64,000 bases of DNA from assembly GCF_027244095.1 (NCBI RefSeq), contig NC_069657.1, positions 143,588,857 through 143,652,856 of the forward strand. Direction: 5' to 3'. This document shows positions 20,050 to 32,765 of the stretch, one piece after another. Made by a program: the position numbers and the translations under genes. How positions within the stretch are numbered: position 1 is the stretch's first letter; each line of letters starts with the position of its first letter. The notes beneath the pieces are model-generated. The model was not told the origin of the DNA. It searched no databases and saw only the letters and a list, made by a program, of their open reading frames with translations. This DNA comes from Hemicordylus capensis (Eukaryota; Chordata; Lepidosauria; Squamata; Cordylidae).

Positions 20050-21990
20050 AAAGACACAGTGCAAGGGGGGGGGAGGAATGTGGAAATGAGATTGCAAAAG
20101 CCTCCACTCCTTCATACAGATAATGCAACTATTGGTGTGTATGCATCACTTATCTTCTTGACACTTGATTGGTATGCACTTGATGACTGACTCTTGCTTG
20201 CTAGCCCACGGAGGCACCTTTTAAAGTGGTGTCTCTTACATTTGGCAGCTTGTCTCTATTCAGTCCAGCGTAGCATCTCTCCCTCCAGTGGCTGTTGCTG
20301 GTGTCTCCCTTGTGTGTACTTTTAGACTGTGAACCCCCTTTCACAAGCAATTACATTGCTATGTAATTTTGTTGTTGATTGTTGATTGAAGAGCATTAAT
20401 AAAATAATAGTAGTAGTAGTTATAGTGGCTCACATACCATGCAAGGGTATGCCAGCCCAGTAATACTGTGTGTATACATGTTGCACACATGATGCCACAT
20501 AAGAGTAAGGCCACTGAAAATAATAGACATATGTGTAAGGTTTGTGCAAATGTTGAATTTGTGCACCTTGCATATCCGCATGGTTGCTGAGCTGGCATAT
20601 CTTTGCGGGGCATGTGGGATAATAATAATTAAATAAAAAAATAGATTATGATGATGACTGGCAACTGAATGTGTGAACTGACTCCAACTGGAAAGTATTG
20701 TGTGCGTCAGGTGATTTGGAAACTAGGTGATTTGAAAGATCTGTCTGTGATGTTAGATCTGTGGTTGCCTATTCACACATGCAAGTCATCAATGGATGTT
20801 GCAGTTCTCAAGCGGGGAATAGTGTGGACTGGCTCATTGGCCTTGGGAATACAGAGGCTTCTTCCTTGGGCTCCACTAGCTGTGGAGTTTGGGGGGAAAA
20901 GTAACAAGGATGCCCTCTACTGGATGTATGTTGTAAATACTCTTAAGAACTATAAGAATATTAAGCACCAGAATAGGATATTGGTCAAACTGAAGGTCCT
21001 CCTGCTGGGATATTATTCCTTGAGAAGGTAATCACACCCAGCTTAGTGGAACAGCCCAGTTCACTGCACTGAGCTGCTTTAAATTTCTCCACCACTCAGG
21101 CGCATCTGTCCCTTCACCACACGATGACAGAGCATTGCCCTAGTTTTGAACTGGAAGGAAATTCAAGATACCAGATGTTTAGAACAGGATGAGAAAGCTG
21201 GTTAGTGGGTGGCATCTTGACTCCGGCAGAGTGATGCCCCAATGGCGCTTGCGCAAAGAACCTCTGCATGAGCAAACCCGCGGAAGGAGCTTCCATCAAG
21301 GGTGTGCCACTCTGCCAGAGGAGAGCCATGCTGTGAGTCTGGGTGCCACTCAGTCTGTCTGCTTCAGAAATGCCAGGAGAGGGCCAGCTGCTTCACGGTG
21401 CAGGTCTGTCTGTGTCTCTGAATAAGTGCAAGGGAACTGTATTGTTTATATGTTGGGAAGACGTGGGAGTAAAAATACGGCTCAGTGCAGGGCCTGCCCA
21501 ATCTGTTCTTTAATCTGGCCTCCTTTCCTTGGAGACAAGCAGAGACGTGCAGAAGGCCAAGAGATCCCACATCAAGCCCAACATTCAGGACCCTTTAAAG
21601 CAGCAGTTTATTTAAGGCAGATCCTTTAAGGCTGGGCGGGGGGGGGGGGGTCAGCACCTGCCCCTTCTTTCTTGTCACCTAGTAAATAACCCTTAAATAA
21701 AACTTGCTGACAAATGCCAAGAAGAGCCAGTGATTCAAACATGAAACATGCAATGGGCAACTGGGGGGAGAAAGGGCAGGTGAGTGGCCATGTCACTCAT
21801 GTAAAAATACCCCTCTGACATTTGCAAAGGCAGTGGAGAGGTCAGGATGTCCAGGAGCAAAGGATGGCTCTGGGCATTTGTGCTCCCTCCCCATGCTTGT
21901 CTCAGGAACCTGCTGTTCCATTCCTCAGTGTCCCCACGTTTGATCAGTCCTGCATGGCCCTTGTCATTTCATCCTGTAGTGTCTCTGAAA
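20050..21990. other. intergenic upstream of SMTNL1
   Basis: An L2-like tail fragment (CCAGTGGCTGTTGCTGGTGT) lies at about 20280-20400. No coding exon was recognised; the SMTNL1 promoter may lie here but no TATA box or CpG island was identified. Confidence 0.45.
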
Positions 21991-22004
21991 GAGAGATATT
22001 TATC

Positions 22005-22165
22005 CATAGCATCCCTCCAGTGGCTGCTGCTGGTGTCCATCTTATGCTTCTTTTTAGATTGTGAGCCCTTTGGGGACAGGGAGCTACATAGAGAGACAGA
22101 CACACACAGCTTTGGGAACTTTTGTTGAAAAGCAGTATATAAATATTCATCGTATTTGTCGTATA
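22005..22165 (+). repeat. L2-like LINE/SINE tail
   Basis: CTCCAGTGGCTGCTGCTGGT, ATTGTGAGCCCTTTGGGGA and GAAAAGCAGTATATAAATAT are the recurring tail modules also seen at 26725, 42300, 47706 and 59405. Confidence 0.6.
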
Positions 22166-22265
22166 TTCTAGAAAGTGTTCTGCCACTAGCTTTTATTCAG
22201 GAAGTGAAGAAGGAAAAACAACAGGGAGCTGCAAGATGAAGATGACCAGGCAGTGCCTGACATAT

Positions 22266-22690
22266 CATGTAGTGTTACGTGGGCAGCAGTGCACCGCCTG
22301 TGCTGTTGCACAAGAGTGATCTTGGCAACTCCCCCAGATTGTGCGAACACAGAGGTGCAGCTCGGTAATTTTGGAGCCTGGACCAAAAGGCCTTTGGAGG
22401 CCCCCCTCCCCTGCAAATTAAGCATCATCATGCTCGGCTGGGCGACCACACCACCCAGGACAGACTAAAGAGGATTTGGGGGCCCCCTGGGACCTCAGCC
22501 CAGAACTCCAAGGGTAAGAGCGCCTCTGTGTGAACACAGTTGCCCAACTATACAGTCATGGAAAGAATGGCCTCACAGTCACAACACTGTGTTTGCATGA
22601 TTTTCTGGAGTGGTGCAAGAACACTCTTGCGCAATTGCATCGTCAGTGTGTTTCTGACCCATGCAGCAGTGCAGGTGGTGTGCTACTGCC
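22266..22690. repeat. inverted repeat pair, possible decayed MITE
   Basis: The segment near 22300 (GTTGCACAAGAGTGATCTTG) is mirrored near 22610-22640 (TGCAAGAACACTCTTGCGCAA). A second, inner pair around AACACAGAGG lies at 22345 and 22525. The middle part has purine/pyrimidine-rich unique sequence. Confidence 0.45.
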
Positions 22691-22699
22691 CACCTCACA

Positions 22700-24180
22700 C
22701 TGTGTGGTATGTCAGCCAGTTTCTTCAAAAAGAGTTGTTACAGTATTTGATGTAACGGAAGACATCTGAGCAGTTCTTCACAAGGAACAGGGCCCTTCCC
22801 AGGACCCACATGCCTCCAGTCTGCCTCAGTCAGTCCCTCGTCTGTTCCTTCTCCTGGCTCTGCCAATGCCCGTCCCTCCCTCCCAACCTTCTTGCTGTTC
22901 CAGCCTGAGATTTCCAGCAGGCACTTTTAAATTCTCAGCCTCACCCTGCCTGAAATTGCTTCGTGTCTGCCACATAGATCAATCCACGGAAGTGAGAAAG
23001 GCATTGCCAGTCAGTGGCAGCACCGGGGGGGGGGGATTGAGGGGGGGGGGCTCAGAAGGGGCCAAGTGCATTTATGGTTGGGCAACCTGTGTCCCACATA
23101 TTAGATTTCTGAAACAGAAATGGGGTGGAGGACCAAGACACTGGGGGGGGGGAGGCACTTCCCCCCCGCTCAGCTCCTCCTCTAGAGCTCCCATGTTACA
23201 AATATCTGTGCCAAGGGAACCCTGGCTGTTGTAAAGGCCAACTAGACTTGCTGGGAATACTGCACAAGTACCATCTTTCCATTGGAGCCATCGCTCTTCA
23301 GAAGGGTTTCCACTCTCAGACCCTTTATAGTGCCACTGAGACATCACTCTTTTACTACTAACCACAAGCATAATTAAAGTAGTTCCACAGAGTTCCTGTT
23401 ATTGCACCATATGCCTATTGGCAAGAGCTGATGCTCAGGAGTGGCCCTTCCACGAGGTGAGGTAAGATAGTCACCTCCAGCAGCAGATTATTGGGGCGCC
23501 AGTGTGTTGGCAAGGTGCCTTCCCCTCACTTTTTAAAAAGGGGAAAGTGGAGGAGGAGGGTGTGCAGAAGGGGGTGGCATTGGGTGCCCTGCCTCAGGCA
23601 CACAAAAATGTTGAGCCACCCCTGCCTCTGTTTACTCAGGAGTCCCACTCCGTTTAGTGAGATTTGCACTCTAGCTAGCAACTGACCTCAGGGAGGGTTG
23701 CAGCCTCCACTTCGGAGGGAAGTAAGAAGGGAAGGAAAAAGGATATTGCATTACACAGTGGGTAGAGCTGAACTGAGAACAGAGAGCAATGCTGGCCAGG
23801 GGCAGAATCCACTGAGTGATGGAAACAACCTGAGTAGATAAAATGGGCCACTTCACTGAAGAAAGGAATCCTCCCAACCACTGCTGGGGCCAAGTTCATG
23901 GGAGTTCTCAGCCAAGGAAATGTCTTTAGTGGCGGGTGGGGCAGAGCAGATGTGCTGGTCACCACTATCTTTGCTGCCTATAATGAAGTGCCCCCACCAC
24001 TGTCACTGGGAAGCGGAGGAACTGAATTATGGGTAAAGGAAGATGGTAGCTACCACCACTGCCACTACAGCTAGCTCCTAGTTTGGGAAGCTTTACCTTG
24101 GAGCACATCTTGACAGCTGTGCTAGCAGGTGCTGTCTTTTTTCACTAGGGCCCCAGGATCAGCCATGCGTCCTCTGATGG
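22700..24180. other. intergenic with G-rich runs
   Basis: No gene recognised. Runs of nine to twelve G lie near 23026, 23041 and 23143 on the + strand. A weak copy of the short dispersed repeat lies near 23630. Confidence 0.45.
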
Positions 24181-24339
24181 TCCTAGACCAGGCCTGCTCA
24201 ACTTAGCCCCCTCCCCCACAAGCTGTTTTTGGACTACAGCTCCCATAATCCCCAGCCACAGTGGCCAATAGCCAGGGATTATGGGAGTTGTAGGACAACA
24301 TCTGCAGGAGGGCCCAAGTTGAGGAGCCCTGCCCTAGAC
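24181..24339. mobile_element. hAT-type hairpin MITE
   Basis: The element at 24189-24331 has termini CAGGCCTGCTCAACTT and, reversed, CAGGGCTCCTCAACTT. It is flanked by 8 bp duplications TCCTAGAC and CCCTAGAC (seven of eight match). The core is a foldback around GGACTACAGCTCCCATAATC and its inverse. Non-coding. Confidence 0.82.
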
Positions 24340-25559
24340 CCTCAGCCAGTGCCTGAGTTGGTCAACACTGATCCTGCTTCATACCTGTATGGCTGAATAG
24401 TCAAAGAGAAGATGGGATTCCTAGACATGAGACACACGGGGCTGTTTGCCATTTCTTGAACAGGCTGTTTGACTGCTGAACATATGGCCTGCTCTGGGAC
24501 CACTGAGCTTGGGTGCCTGCATTAATGTTGCCTCTGCTGGCTGCCCCACTCTGAACACCTAAAACACACACAACTTCACAGAGACACTAGAACACTCCAG
24601 TGTCTTTCCTTCAAATGAAATGGGCCATTCGCCAGCTGCCCTGAACATCCCACTGCTTCAGGAAGTGGGGAAGCAACACGCTATGAATGGGCTTAGTTAG
24701 GTATATGAGGGAGGAGCCCAAGAAAAGCTTGGCTCCTCAGCTTCCTGCCTTCCTCTCCCCAAAGAGCATATAGGGAACACTTGGTGTATGGCAGGGAGTG
24801 AGAGGGGTCTAGTGAGAGATTGTGAAGGGGATTCTTGCTGTTCCGTGGGTGAAAGAAAAGCACCATTGGGTAACCATCTTGTCCTTGAGATGCATTCACA
24901 TTCAGCTCTGCTCTGTCAGATACTCTGCGTGGCCTTAGCAGATATCGTTTAGTCCCCGAGGGTATTACTTCCTGACACAGACAGATAGTAAGGATAATAG
25001 CATTTCTGTGGCTTGCTAGTATGTGTAATGATCTGAATCCAATAATGACTTGGGGCTCTGTGGCCGGCATGTTAAGCCTGAGTCACACATCAAAACCCCT
25101 CTCCTGAAAGCCACAATACACAGCTCTTCCTGCTTTTTCCTTCCATGACAAGCTCATCGAAGGTTGCCACCAATTAAAAAATGGACAGAGGCAATGTGTT
25201 CTTAGCTATTGCCTTGCAGGTAGAAATTCAGCAGGTGCAAATTTTACTTCACTATGCCAGAAAAACTCCACCTGTTACATTCCTGCCTGTGGCCTATATA
25301 TTTTTTTAAAGGGCTCTGAGTCATTAACAGTGACAGACTCTTTGTCTGTTAAAGATGGAGACAGCCAGCCCTGGGTACAATGTTCCTCTGCCTCCTGTCT
25401 CTCAAGCCTCACATAACCACAATCCTACAGCTCATGACTCTGCCTCCACTCCTGGACCCTCTTGGGCCCAGTATGGATGGGAGAGTATTGTACCCCTAGG
25501 ACTGACTTCTCTTCCCCTTCTATTTATCTTTTCAGGGCCCAGGAACTAGACCTGAACTG

Positions 25560-26250
25560 CCTGGGACCTACATTTCTTCTTATTTATCAATTTCATTAAT
25601 ATACCACCCATCCAAAATAGACCAGGGAGGTTCACAATAAAAAAAATCAAACCGTTTAAAATATTAACATAAAACTCATCAAAACAATTTAAATACCACT
25701 AAAAGCCAGGCTAGAAAAATGGGTCTTTATGGATCTCTTGAACATCTATAGGGGTGAGAAACCTCTTAATCCCATGGGTCCCACAACCTAGGGGCAGCTA
25801 CTGAGAAGGCCTGACCCCAATCTTCCATCAGCTGAACTCAGAGACAGATCTTCCCTGATTTTCTTAACGAGTGGTGGGGACCTTGCAGAGAAAGGTGCTC
25901 TCTTAAGTAACCTGGACCTAAGACGGGCTTTAAAGATAACCACCAGCACTTTTTCTTTTGCCTGGAAACATACCAGCAGCCCGTGCAACTGTGTAAGAAC
26001 AGGCATGACATGGTCTCTCCGGGCTACCCCGGAAGCCAATCTGGCTTCTGCATTTGGAACTAATTGAAGTTTGCAGGCTACGTACAAAGTCAAAGGCAGC
26101 CGCCCTATGTAGATGCATTGCAGCCGTCCAGTCCGGGGGTTACCAGGTGATGCAGCACTGTTTTGAGGCCATTCTCTTCAAGGAACCAGTGCAACTGTCA
26201 TGTCAGCCAAAGCTGATAGAAAGTGCTCTTGGCCAGAGCTCAATGCAACT
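25560..26250 (-). mobile_element. L2-like LINE, 3' part, antisense
   Basis: On the - strand the frame near 26093-25860 reads KLQLVPNAEARLASGVARRD and QLHGLLVCFQAKEKVLVVIF, matching the end of an L2/CR1-like ORF2. The 3' side ends in an A-rich tail with CACCCATCC-type sequence near 25600. It is partial and interrupted by stops. Confidence 0.7.
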
Positions 26251-26724
26251 CAGGAACCACAGTGCAGACATACTGGCATGTCTGAAGAATAAGACACACA
26301 CCCCCCCGCCACCGCAACACACCCAGAGCTCTCAGGAGCCCAGGCTCCCACTGGTGACTGTTGGGGAAAGAAGGGGCATTGGAAATGAAGCTGCTCCTTA
26401 CCTAGTGAATGTCTTGTCTTTCCCTAACGCGTGCTCTCCTCCTTGTGCTATCTTTTCCTGGCTCTTCTCAGCCTTCACTGTGGCTGCTGCAGCACTGTTC
26501 TCATTGTTTATTACTCTGTTGATACACCCACCCTCCCTACTGTGATGGGTAACCAGAGGCTCCTATTTTTATCAGGAGGCCAACAGGTGCCTCTTTCAGT
26601 CACAGCTCCCACTTCTCCAAAGGGCCAGATGGAGCCAGGACAAGGTGAAGAGGGACTGGATCCATCAGGGCAATCTAGCAGCCTCAGACCACAACTCTGG
26701 GCCTTAGGGCATTCCACTGATTTA

Positions 26725-26815
26725 TTTATATCTATCTATGTAAACTGCTTTGGGAACTTTTTCTGAAAAGCAGTATAAAAGTATTCATCATATTTGTATT
26801 TTTTGTTTTAGGAAA
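26725..26815 (+). repeat. L2-like tail
   Basis: AACTGCTTTGGGAACTTTTT and GAAAAGCAGTATAAAAGTAT are the tail module shared with other copies in this window. Confidence 0.6.
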
Positions 26816-27004
26816 GGGAATCACAGGAAACAATATAGTTATGTCTAGTGAGCTCTCCACAAGAGACCTGCTGTCCCCCTGGGATTGTTATCTCAAGGCA
26901 CTGGCCATTTAGGGAGCATTTGGGATAAAAGGTATTCAGTCCATCTGCTGCAGATGTTCTGGAGTTAATAGTAACAGATAGATTTACAGCCTTTGCAATG
27001 ACTG

Positions 27005-27590
27005 ATAAACCAGATGAAACTGGAAAGACAATACAGCAGCTAGACTGCTGGCTGGCATGGCTAATTCAGAACATACCTTGTCAGTTTTAAAGGTACTTTA
27101 CTGGCTTCTTGTGTGTTTCCAAACTCAGTTCAAAGTTCAAATCTATAAATTGTTCAAGGCATAGGACCAGGGTATCTCAAGGACTGCCTGCTCCCATATG
27201 AGTCTGCTCCATCATTGAAGCCTTTTCGAGATTCCCCCGCCTCTGGAGATCAAGCAAGGTGGTGACCAAGGAACACATCTTCTTGGTAGTGGTACCTTCG
27301 CTCTGGGAAACCTTCCCAGGATTGTGCACCTGGAGTGCCTCCTCTTGTGGAGTCTTAGGAGCCAAGTGAAAACAGGTTGATGGGCTCATGCCATGAGGTT
27401 AGATTGTTTTTCATTTTTATTGACTTTTTGTTGCTTATTCTGATGCGTTTAAAGAACTCTGATGTTCTAAGAACTCTGAAAACATCATTTTATTAGACAC
27501 AGTATTGTGTCTAATTTCTAGGATTGCTTTTGATTTGTGAGTTGCCTTGAAAACATAAAGGCAGGGTTAAAATATATCAAACAAAGAAAG
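27005..27590 (+). mobile_element. L2-like LINE 3' end
   Basis: The order TACTGGCTTCTTGTGTGT, GGACCAGGGTATCTCAAGGA, TCGCTCTGGGAAACCTTCC and a tail ending TTGCCTTGAAAACATAAAGG follows the end of an L2-like ORF2 and its 3' tail. The reading frame is degraded. Confidence 0.6.
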
Positions 27591-28906
27591 ATTGGCCTTT
27601 GAATTCCTGTAAATGCTCAAACAAAAGCACTGACATGGCTACAAAGAATAATCCCCAGATTTGAAAAGTTAAAAACAACTATTTTGATGTCCTCTAACTT
27701 GAACCAGAACTCATTTCTGACGGTTGATGCCCTGCTGGAAGGCAAATAGATGTTGATGTATTTTATTTCTTCCATCTTGGGGCTTCTTAATGGGATCACT
27801 TGCATATTCGAGTTGGTAATCAAAACCCTCAGGAGTAAATCCAACCCCATTCCAGCATGGCTAGGCTGCTACTGGCTCTTCCTAACTTTGGTACTTTAAA
27901 TAGCAAGTATCGCTGATGTTCTGTACCAGTGGCCAACTGAAAACCTCTGGGAAGCCCTGAAGTGGGATGGGTAGTAGGCAAACAGCCCTCTCCCACTGTT
28001 GCTTCCCTTGAGAGCTCAGCATAAGGTGACGGTGCTCAGATAACCAAATGAGAGAGCAAAGGAGCTCTCCACTTAAGTTCTTCTTGGGACATGTATGTGA
28101 CGCTGGAAATACTCTCTTCGGGAGGAAGATTGAAGGAGCCCTGTGCTCAAGCATAACCTTCACCAAAACAAATGCCAGAAGACCAGAGCTAGTTAGAAGT
28201 CTCACTCCGTTGAGTGGGACTTAAGGCCCGGTAAGTATACTAGTTGGGGCAGCATCTTTATTCCCCCAAAGGGACAAATTAATGCTACTGATAGCACTTT
28301 GCATGCAGTTTGGAAGAGCTGAAAGATCAGATCCCAAATCGTGTTGTACATCCTGACCTGGGCAAGCATGAGGAGTAGCCTCCCACCATTTCTCTGTTAG
28401 CTGACTTCTTTGGTATAAAGGTCTTCCTTCAAGCCAAGCTCCAACAATGTTTCATTGGCAGCACAAGTCACACAAATATTGTCAACACCCTTTCCGCATC
28501 TTTCACAGCCCAGCAGAGCATGTTTCCTGTAAACATTGCTATGGGAACTAAAAGGAGAGAGTTCTCTGCTGGGAGAAACATGGCTTGGATGAATGGTTTG
28601 CCAAGGCCTTTGCCCTTTGTAGGCCTATTTTAAAATGTCTTCCTGGAGTGACAATGAAAACCTGATGAAAACTGCTATGGGATTAACCTCTTCAGCATGA
28701 CATCCTGCTCAATTTGTCTAAGAGACTCCCCCCTCCCCTTTTCTCTCTCTTTTCATTTCTGACACAGCTCTGACACCTTGTGGCCAAACCAGGAAATTAC
28801 TTGATCCCTAAATGAGGCCATCGCAAGGGCAGGGCAGGGGAATAGTGAGTAGAAAGAATTGGATTCTGCCCCAAACAGGAGCTTTTTCAGATGGTGACTT
28901 TACTTT

Positions 28907-29320
28907 GGGTGCACATATCAGTCAGATTTACCCTGAAGTCCATGCAATATTTCGGAGAGCGCTCCACATATGATTTGGGGCTTCCCCTGCATATTGAAAC
29001 CTATCCTGATTTATGTCTGTGGTAAAAAAAAATTCCTCCTTTTGCATCAGAGAATCCGTTATGCCCCAAACTCACAGTAAAGCCTCGTAGTAAAGCCTGA
29101 TGTCTGATACGCCTCCAGACAGCAGCTTTATCATGGGTTTACTGAGAGGCTTTAATGTGAGTTTGGGGCATATCGGATACTCTGATCAAAAAGCAGATTT
29201 TTAAAACCATGGACATAAATTGGGCTAGGTTCCAATATGCAGGGAAAAACCCGAATCGTGTATGGAGTGCCATCTGTTGCATGGACTTAGTGGTAAATCT
29301 GGCTGATATGTGAACACCCC
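28907..29320. mobile_element. long hairpin MITE with about 190 bp arms
   Basis: The left arm begins GGGTGCACATATCAGTCAGA; the right end reversed begins GGGGTGTTCACATATCAGCC. Conserved paired blocks include CCCTGCATATTG and ATGCCCCAAACTCACA. The arms meet near 29100-29120. A weaker relative of one arm seems to lie at 16850-16935. Non-coding; superfamily unknown. Confidence 0.72.
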
Positions 29321-29329
29321 ACCCCGCCG

Positions 29330-30255
29330 CGCACACACACACACTCCAGTGGAGATGCGAGCTAAAAGACCCATCAGGGAATGCTCCAGGAGACAGTTGT
29401 GCACCTATATCACATGACTCCTCCTCACCTGCAAAAGGGTTGGCAAATTTTCGAACATATTTTGAAGCTTTACACGTCCTCCTGGCTACGCAAACTATCT
29501 GGGAGCATTGATACACTCCATCTGGCTAGGAGAGGGCCCAGCTAGCACAAGCATTCAGAATCATACATGACAGATGAGGACATGTATAGTTAGCCTTGAG
29601 CAATCCTGACCTTCTTCTCCCCAACCTCTGGATTCTTTACTTCTTCCTTTGTCCTCCTTATCAGCCTTCCTAGTGCTTTGTGGCTGTCTTCACAGCTGAT
29701 CAGATTTCTTATCCACTTTTCTGATTTCTCTGAGCTCTTATGTGAACATAAAGCAATTCAAGTTGTTTATATCCTCAGCTGCTTGTCTGACTTGTATGAT
29801 CTAGGGTAGGCTACCTCCCTTCTCCATCATGCCTCAGTTTGCTATCCTAAGGAAACAGAGTAACCAACATGAGCCTCCCACCAAGACTGCAGATATTTGT
29901 TAGCTCATGAGAAGCAGACATAAATGGCAGCTGTTGCTCTGTTTCTCCTTATATAATGAGACAGCACAGAGCTAGGTTCAGATTACTTGCCAAGCATAGA
30001 AGTGCAGACAATGCTACTTAAAGCTGCTGAATGACAAGAATGAGCCTCTAGATATGAGCATGCAGGAAAGTGTAGGCTCCAACCCAATGGTTGAAAGCCA
30101 CCTCAATAAATTTCACCCATTCTCTCTCTCCACATTCCCATTTCTCATTAGAACATTCAGCATTAGAATAGACTGGAATCACATGAACATGTAAGGACGT
30201 TCTTAATGTTATATAAGAAATTTTCTACACATATTCTTCCAACTACACATATTCT
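29330..30255. other. intergenic, nothing recognised
   Basis: No coding exon or repeat family was recognised apart from a short AC run at 29330. Confidence 0.4.
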
Positions 30256-30261
30256 TTCCAA

Positions 30262-31824
30262 CCAGAGGACTGGAAAGTAGCCAATGTAACACCGATTATC
30301 AAAAAGGGATCCAGGGGCGATCTGGGAAATTACAGGCCGGTTAGCTTAACGTCTGTTCCAGGCAAAATGATGGACAGCATCCCCAAGGATAAAACTGTAA
30401 AGCACATAGAAGAACAGGCCCTGCTGGGAGAGAACCAGCATGGTTTCTGCAAAGGTAAATCTTGCCTCACAAACCTTTTGGAGTTCTTTGAGAGTGTCAA
30501 CAAGTGAGTGGATCAAGGTGATCCAGTTGACATAGTATACCTGGACTTCCAAAAAGCTTTTGACAAAGTTCCTCATCAAAGACTCCTGAGGAAACTTAGC
30601 AGTCATGGGATAAGAGGACAAGTACATGTGTGGATTGCTAACTGGTTGAAGGACAGGAAGTAGAGGGTAGGTATAAATGGAGAGTTTTTACAATGGAGGG
30701 AAGTAAGAAGTGGGGTCCCCCAGGGTTCTGTACTGGAACTGGTGCTTTTTAATTTATTCATAAATGATTTAGAAGTAGGGGTAAGCAGCGAGGTGGCCAA
30801 ATTTGCAGATGATACCAAAGTTTTTCGGGTAGGCAAATCCAAAATGGATTGTGAGGAGCTCCAAAAGGATCTCTCCAAATTGGGTGAGTAGGCAACAAAA
30901 TGGCAAATGCACTTCAATGTTGGTAAGTGTAAAGAGATGCACACTAGGATGAGAAACTCCAACTTCAAATATATGTTGAGGGGATCTGAGTTGTCGGTGA
31001 CTGACCAGGAGAGGGATCCTGGGGTCGTGGTGGACTGCTTGTTGAAAGTGTCAACTCAATGTGCAGGAGCTGTGAAAAAGGCCAGTTCCATGCTAGGGAT
31101 CATTAGGAAGGGGACTGAAAATAAAACTGCTAATATTATAATGCCCTTATACAAAACTATGGTGCCGCCACACCTGGAGTACTGTGAATAATTCTGGTCA
31201 CCACTTCTAAAAAAGGATACTGTAGAACTGGAAAAGGTGCAGAAGAGGGCAAGCAAGATGTTCAGGGGCCTAGAGCACCTTCCTTATGAGGCAAGGCTAC
31301 AACACCTGCGGCTTTTTAATTTTGAAAAAAAGATGACTGTGGGGAGACATGATAGAGGTCTATACAATCTTGCATGATGTGGAGAAAGTGGATAGAGAGA
31401 AATTCTTCTCCCTCTCACATAACAGTAGGACCAGGGATCATCCCATGAAATTGACTGCCAGGAAATTTAGGATCAGCAAATAGAGTTACTCTTTCATACA
31501 ACGCATAATCAACTTGTGGAATTCTCTGCCACAAGATGTGGTGACAGCCAACAACCTGGATGGCTTTAAGAAGGGCTTGGATAACTTCATGGAGGAGAGG
31601 TCTATCAACGGCTACTAGTCGGAGGGCTATAGGCCACCTCCAGCCTCAAAGGCAGGATGGCTCTGAGTACCAGTTGCAGGAGAGTTACAGCAGCAGAGAG
31701 GGCAAGCCCTCAACTCCTGCCTGTAGGCTTCCCTCGGCATCTGGTGGGCCACTGTGTGAAACAGGATGCTGTACTAGGTGGGCCTTGGGCCTGATCCAGC
31801 AGGGCTGTTCTTATGTGCTTAAAT
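30262..31824 (+). mobile_element. CR1 LINE, 5'-truncated, reverse transcriptase to 3' end
   Basis: Starts inside the reverse transcriptase domain and runs to the family tail GGGCTGTTCTTATGTGCTT. Visible blocks in order: [63 protein letters not shown] with the catalytic FADD, NVGKCKEMH, PPHLEYCE and NLWNSLPQDVV. The endonuclease part and ORF1 are missing. There are stop codons (for example after FFESVNK) and a frame change near 31330, so it is dead. Confidence 0.92.
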
Positions 31825-31862
31825 GCTGGGGATGAAAGCTGGGTAGGCAGCATTGTGCTATT

Positions 31863-32015
31863 CAGCTTTTTCTCTTACCTCGATTCCACACAGTCACTTC
31901 TCCCTCCTCCTACCTAGTTGTTTGCTCCCACACAATCAAAAACTGGGAGCACACACAGTTCCCAAACCTGGGTAGGACACTCGTCCTATCCAGTTTTCAG
32001 TTGTGTTAATGACTT
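31863..32015. mobile_element. single arm of the 11224-type hairpin MITE
   Basis: TCGATTCCACACAGTCACTT, CTCCCTCCTCCTACCTAGTT and TCAGTTGTGTTAATGACTTC match the right arm of the element at 11224-11590. The left arm is absent; the preceding CR1 tail abuts it. Confidence 0.65.
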
Positions 32016-32464
32016 CAATGACTGTTAAACCAGTTTAAGTCTGTGATGTAGATGTGCTTTCAGTGGAATAAACAATTACAGGTCTTTCTCTGAATGCTCA
32101 GTATATAGGCCTTCGGCAGTGCTACAACTTGCTGTTACAAAGCTGTGAGCCTTCGATTTTATTTGCATGAAATCACACAGTTTTTGCAAGCCATGTGAAA
32201 AGCTTGCAGCCTGTCTGGGAGCTGAGAATATAGGATGCAAACCAAAACATACAGAACTGTTTAAAACACAAGAGACTTACAAGGCACTCCTCTAAACATT
32301 TACTTTCTGAGAAGACCTACTGTTTAAAAGTGTGTGCAGTTCACAGTTGTGTGTGCGAACTCAGAAATACATCCCACTACGTTTAATGAGACTTACTTCT
32401 TAGGAAGTGAGCAGAGGGTTCCAGTCTTACTCTGAAGTAATCATGGTCCATGTTGTCCAACTGA

Positions 32465-32765
32465 TGCCTATTTGAAGATTGTGCTGTCGAATTGGTGTTG
32501 ACTTCTAGCGACCACAGAGCCATGTGGTTTTCTTGGTGGAATACAAGAATAGTTTACCATTGCCTTTCTCCCACGCAGTATGAGATGATGCCTTTGCCAT
32601 TGTCACTGAAGTGAGCATTCGCCTCCAGCACCTTCCTATATTGCTGCTGCCCAATATAGTTGACTACATGTATATATTTATTATGCACTGGGAAGCACAC
32701 TGGCGGGGATTCAAACTAACAGCCTCTTGCTCCTTAGGCAAGCTGCTTCCCCACTGCACCACCGC
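32465..32765 (-). mobile_element. ACA-Sauria-type SINE, antisense, old
   Basis: Reverse-complement modules are GTCGAATTGGTGTTGACTTC, GCCATGTGGTTTTCTTGGT, CATTGCCTTTCTCCCACGCA and, at the tRNA end, GGCGGGGATTCAAACTAACA (the B box reversed) and GGCAAGCTGCTTCCCCACTG. These are in the same order as in the better copy at 46950-47215. Confidence 0.8.
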
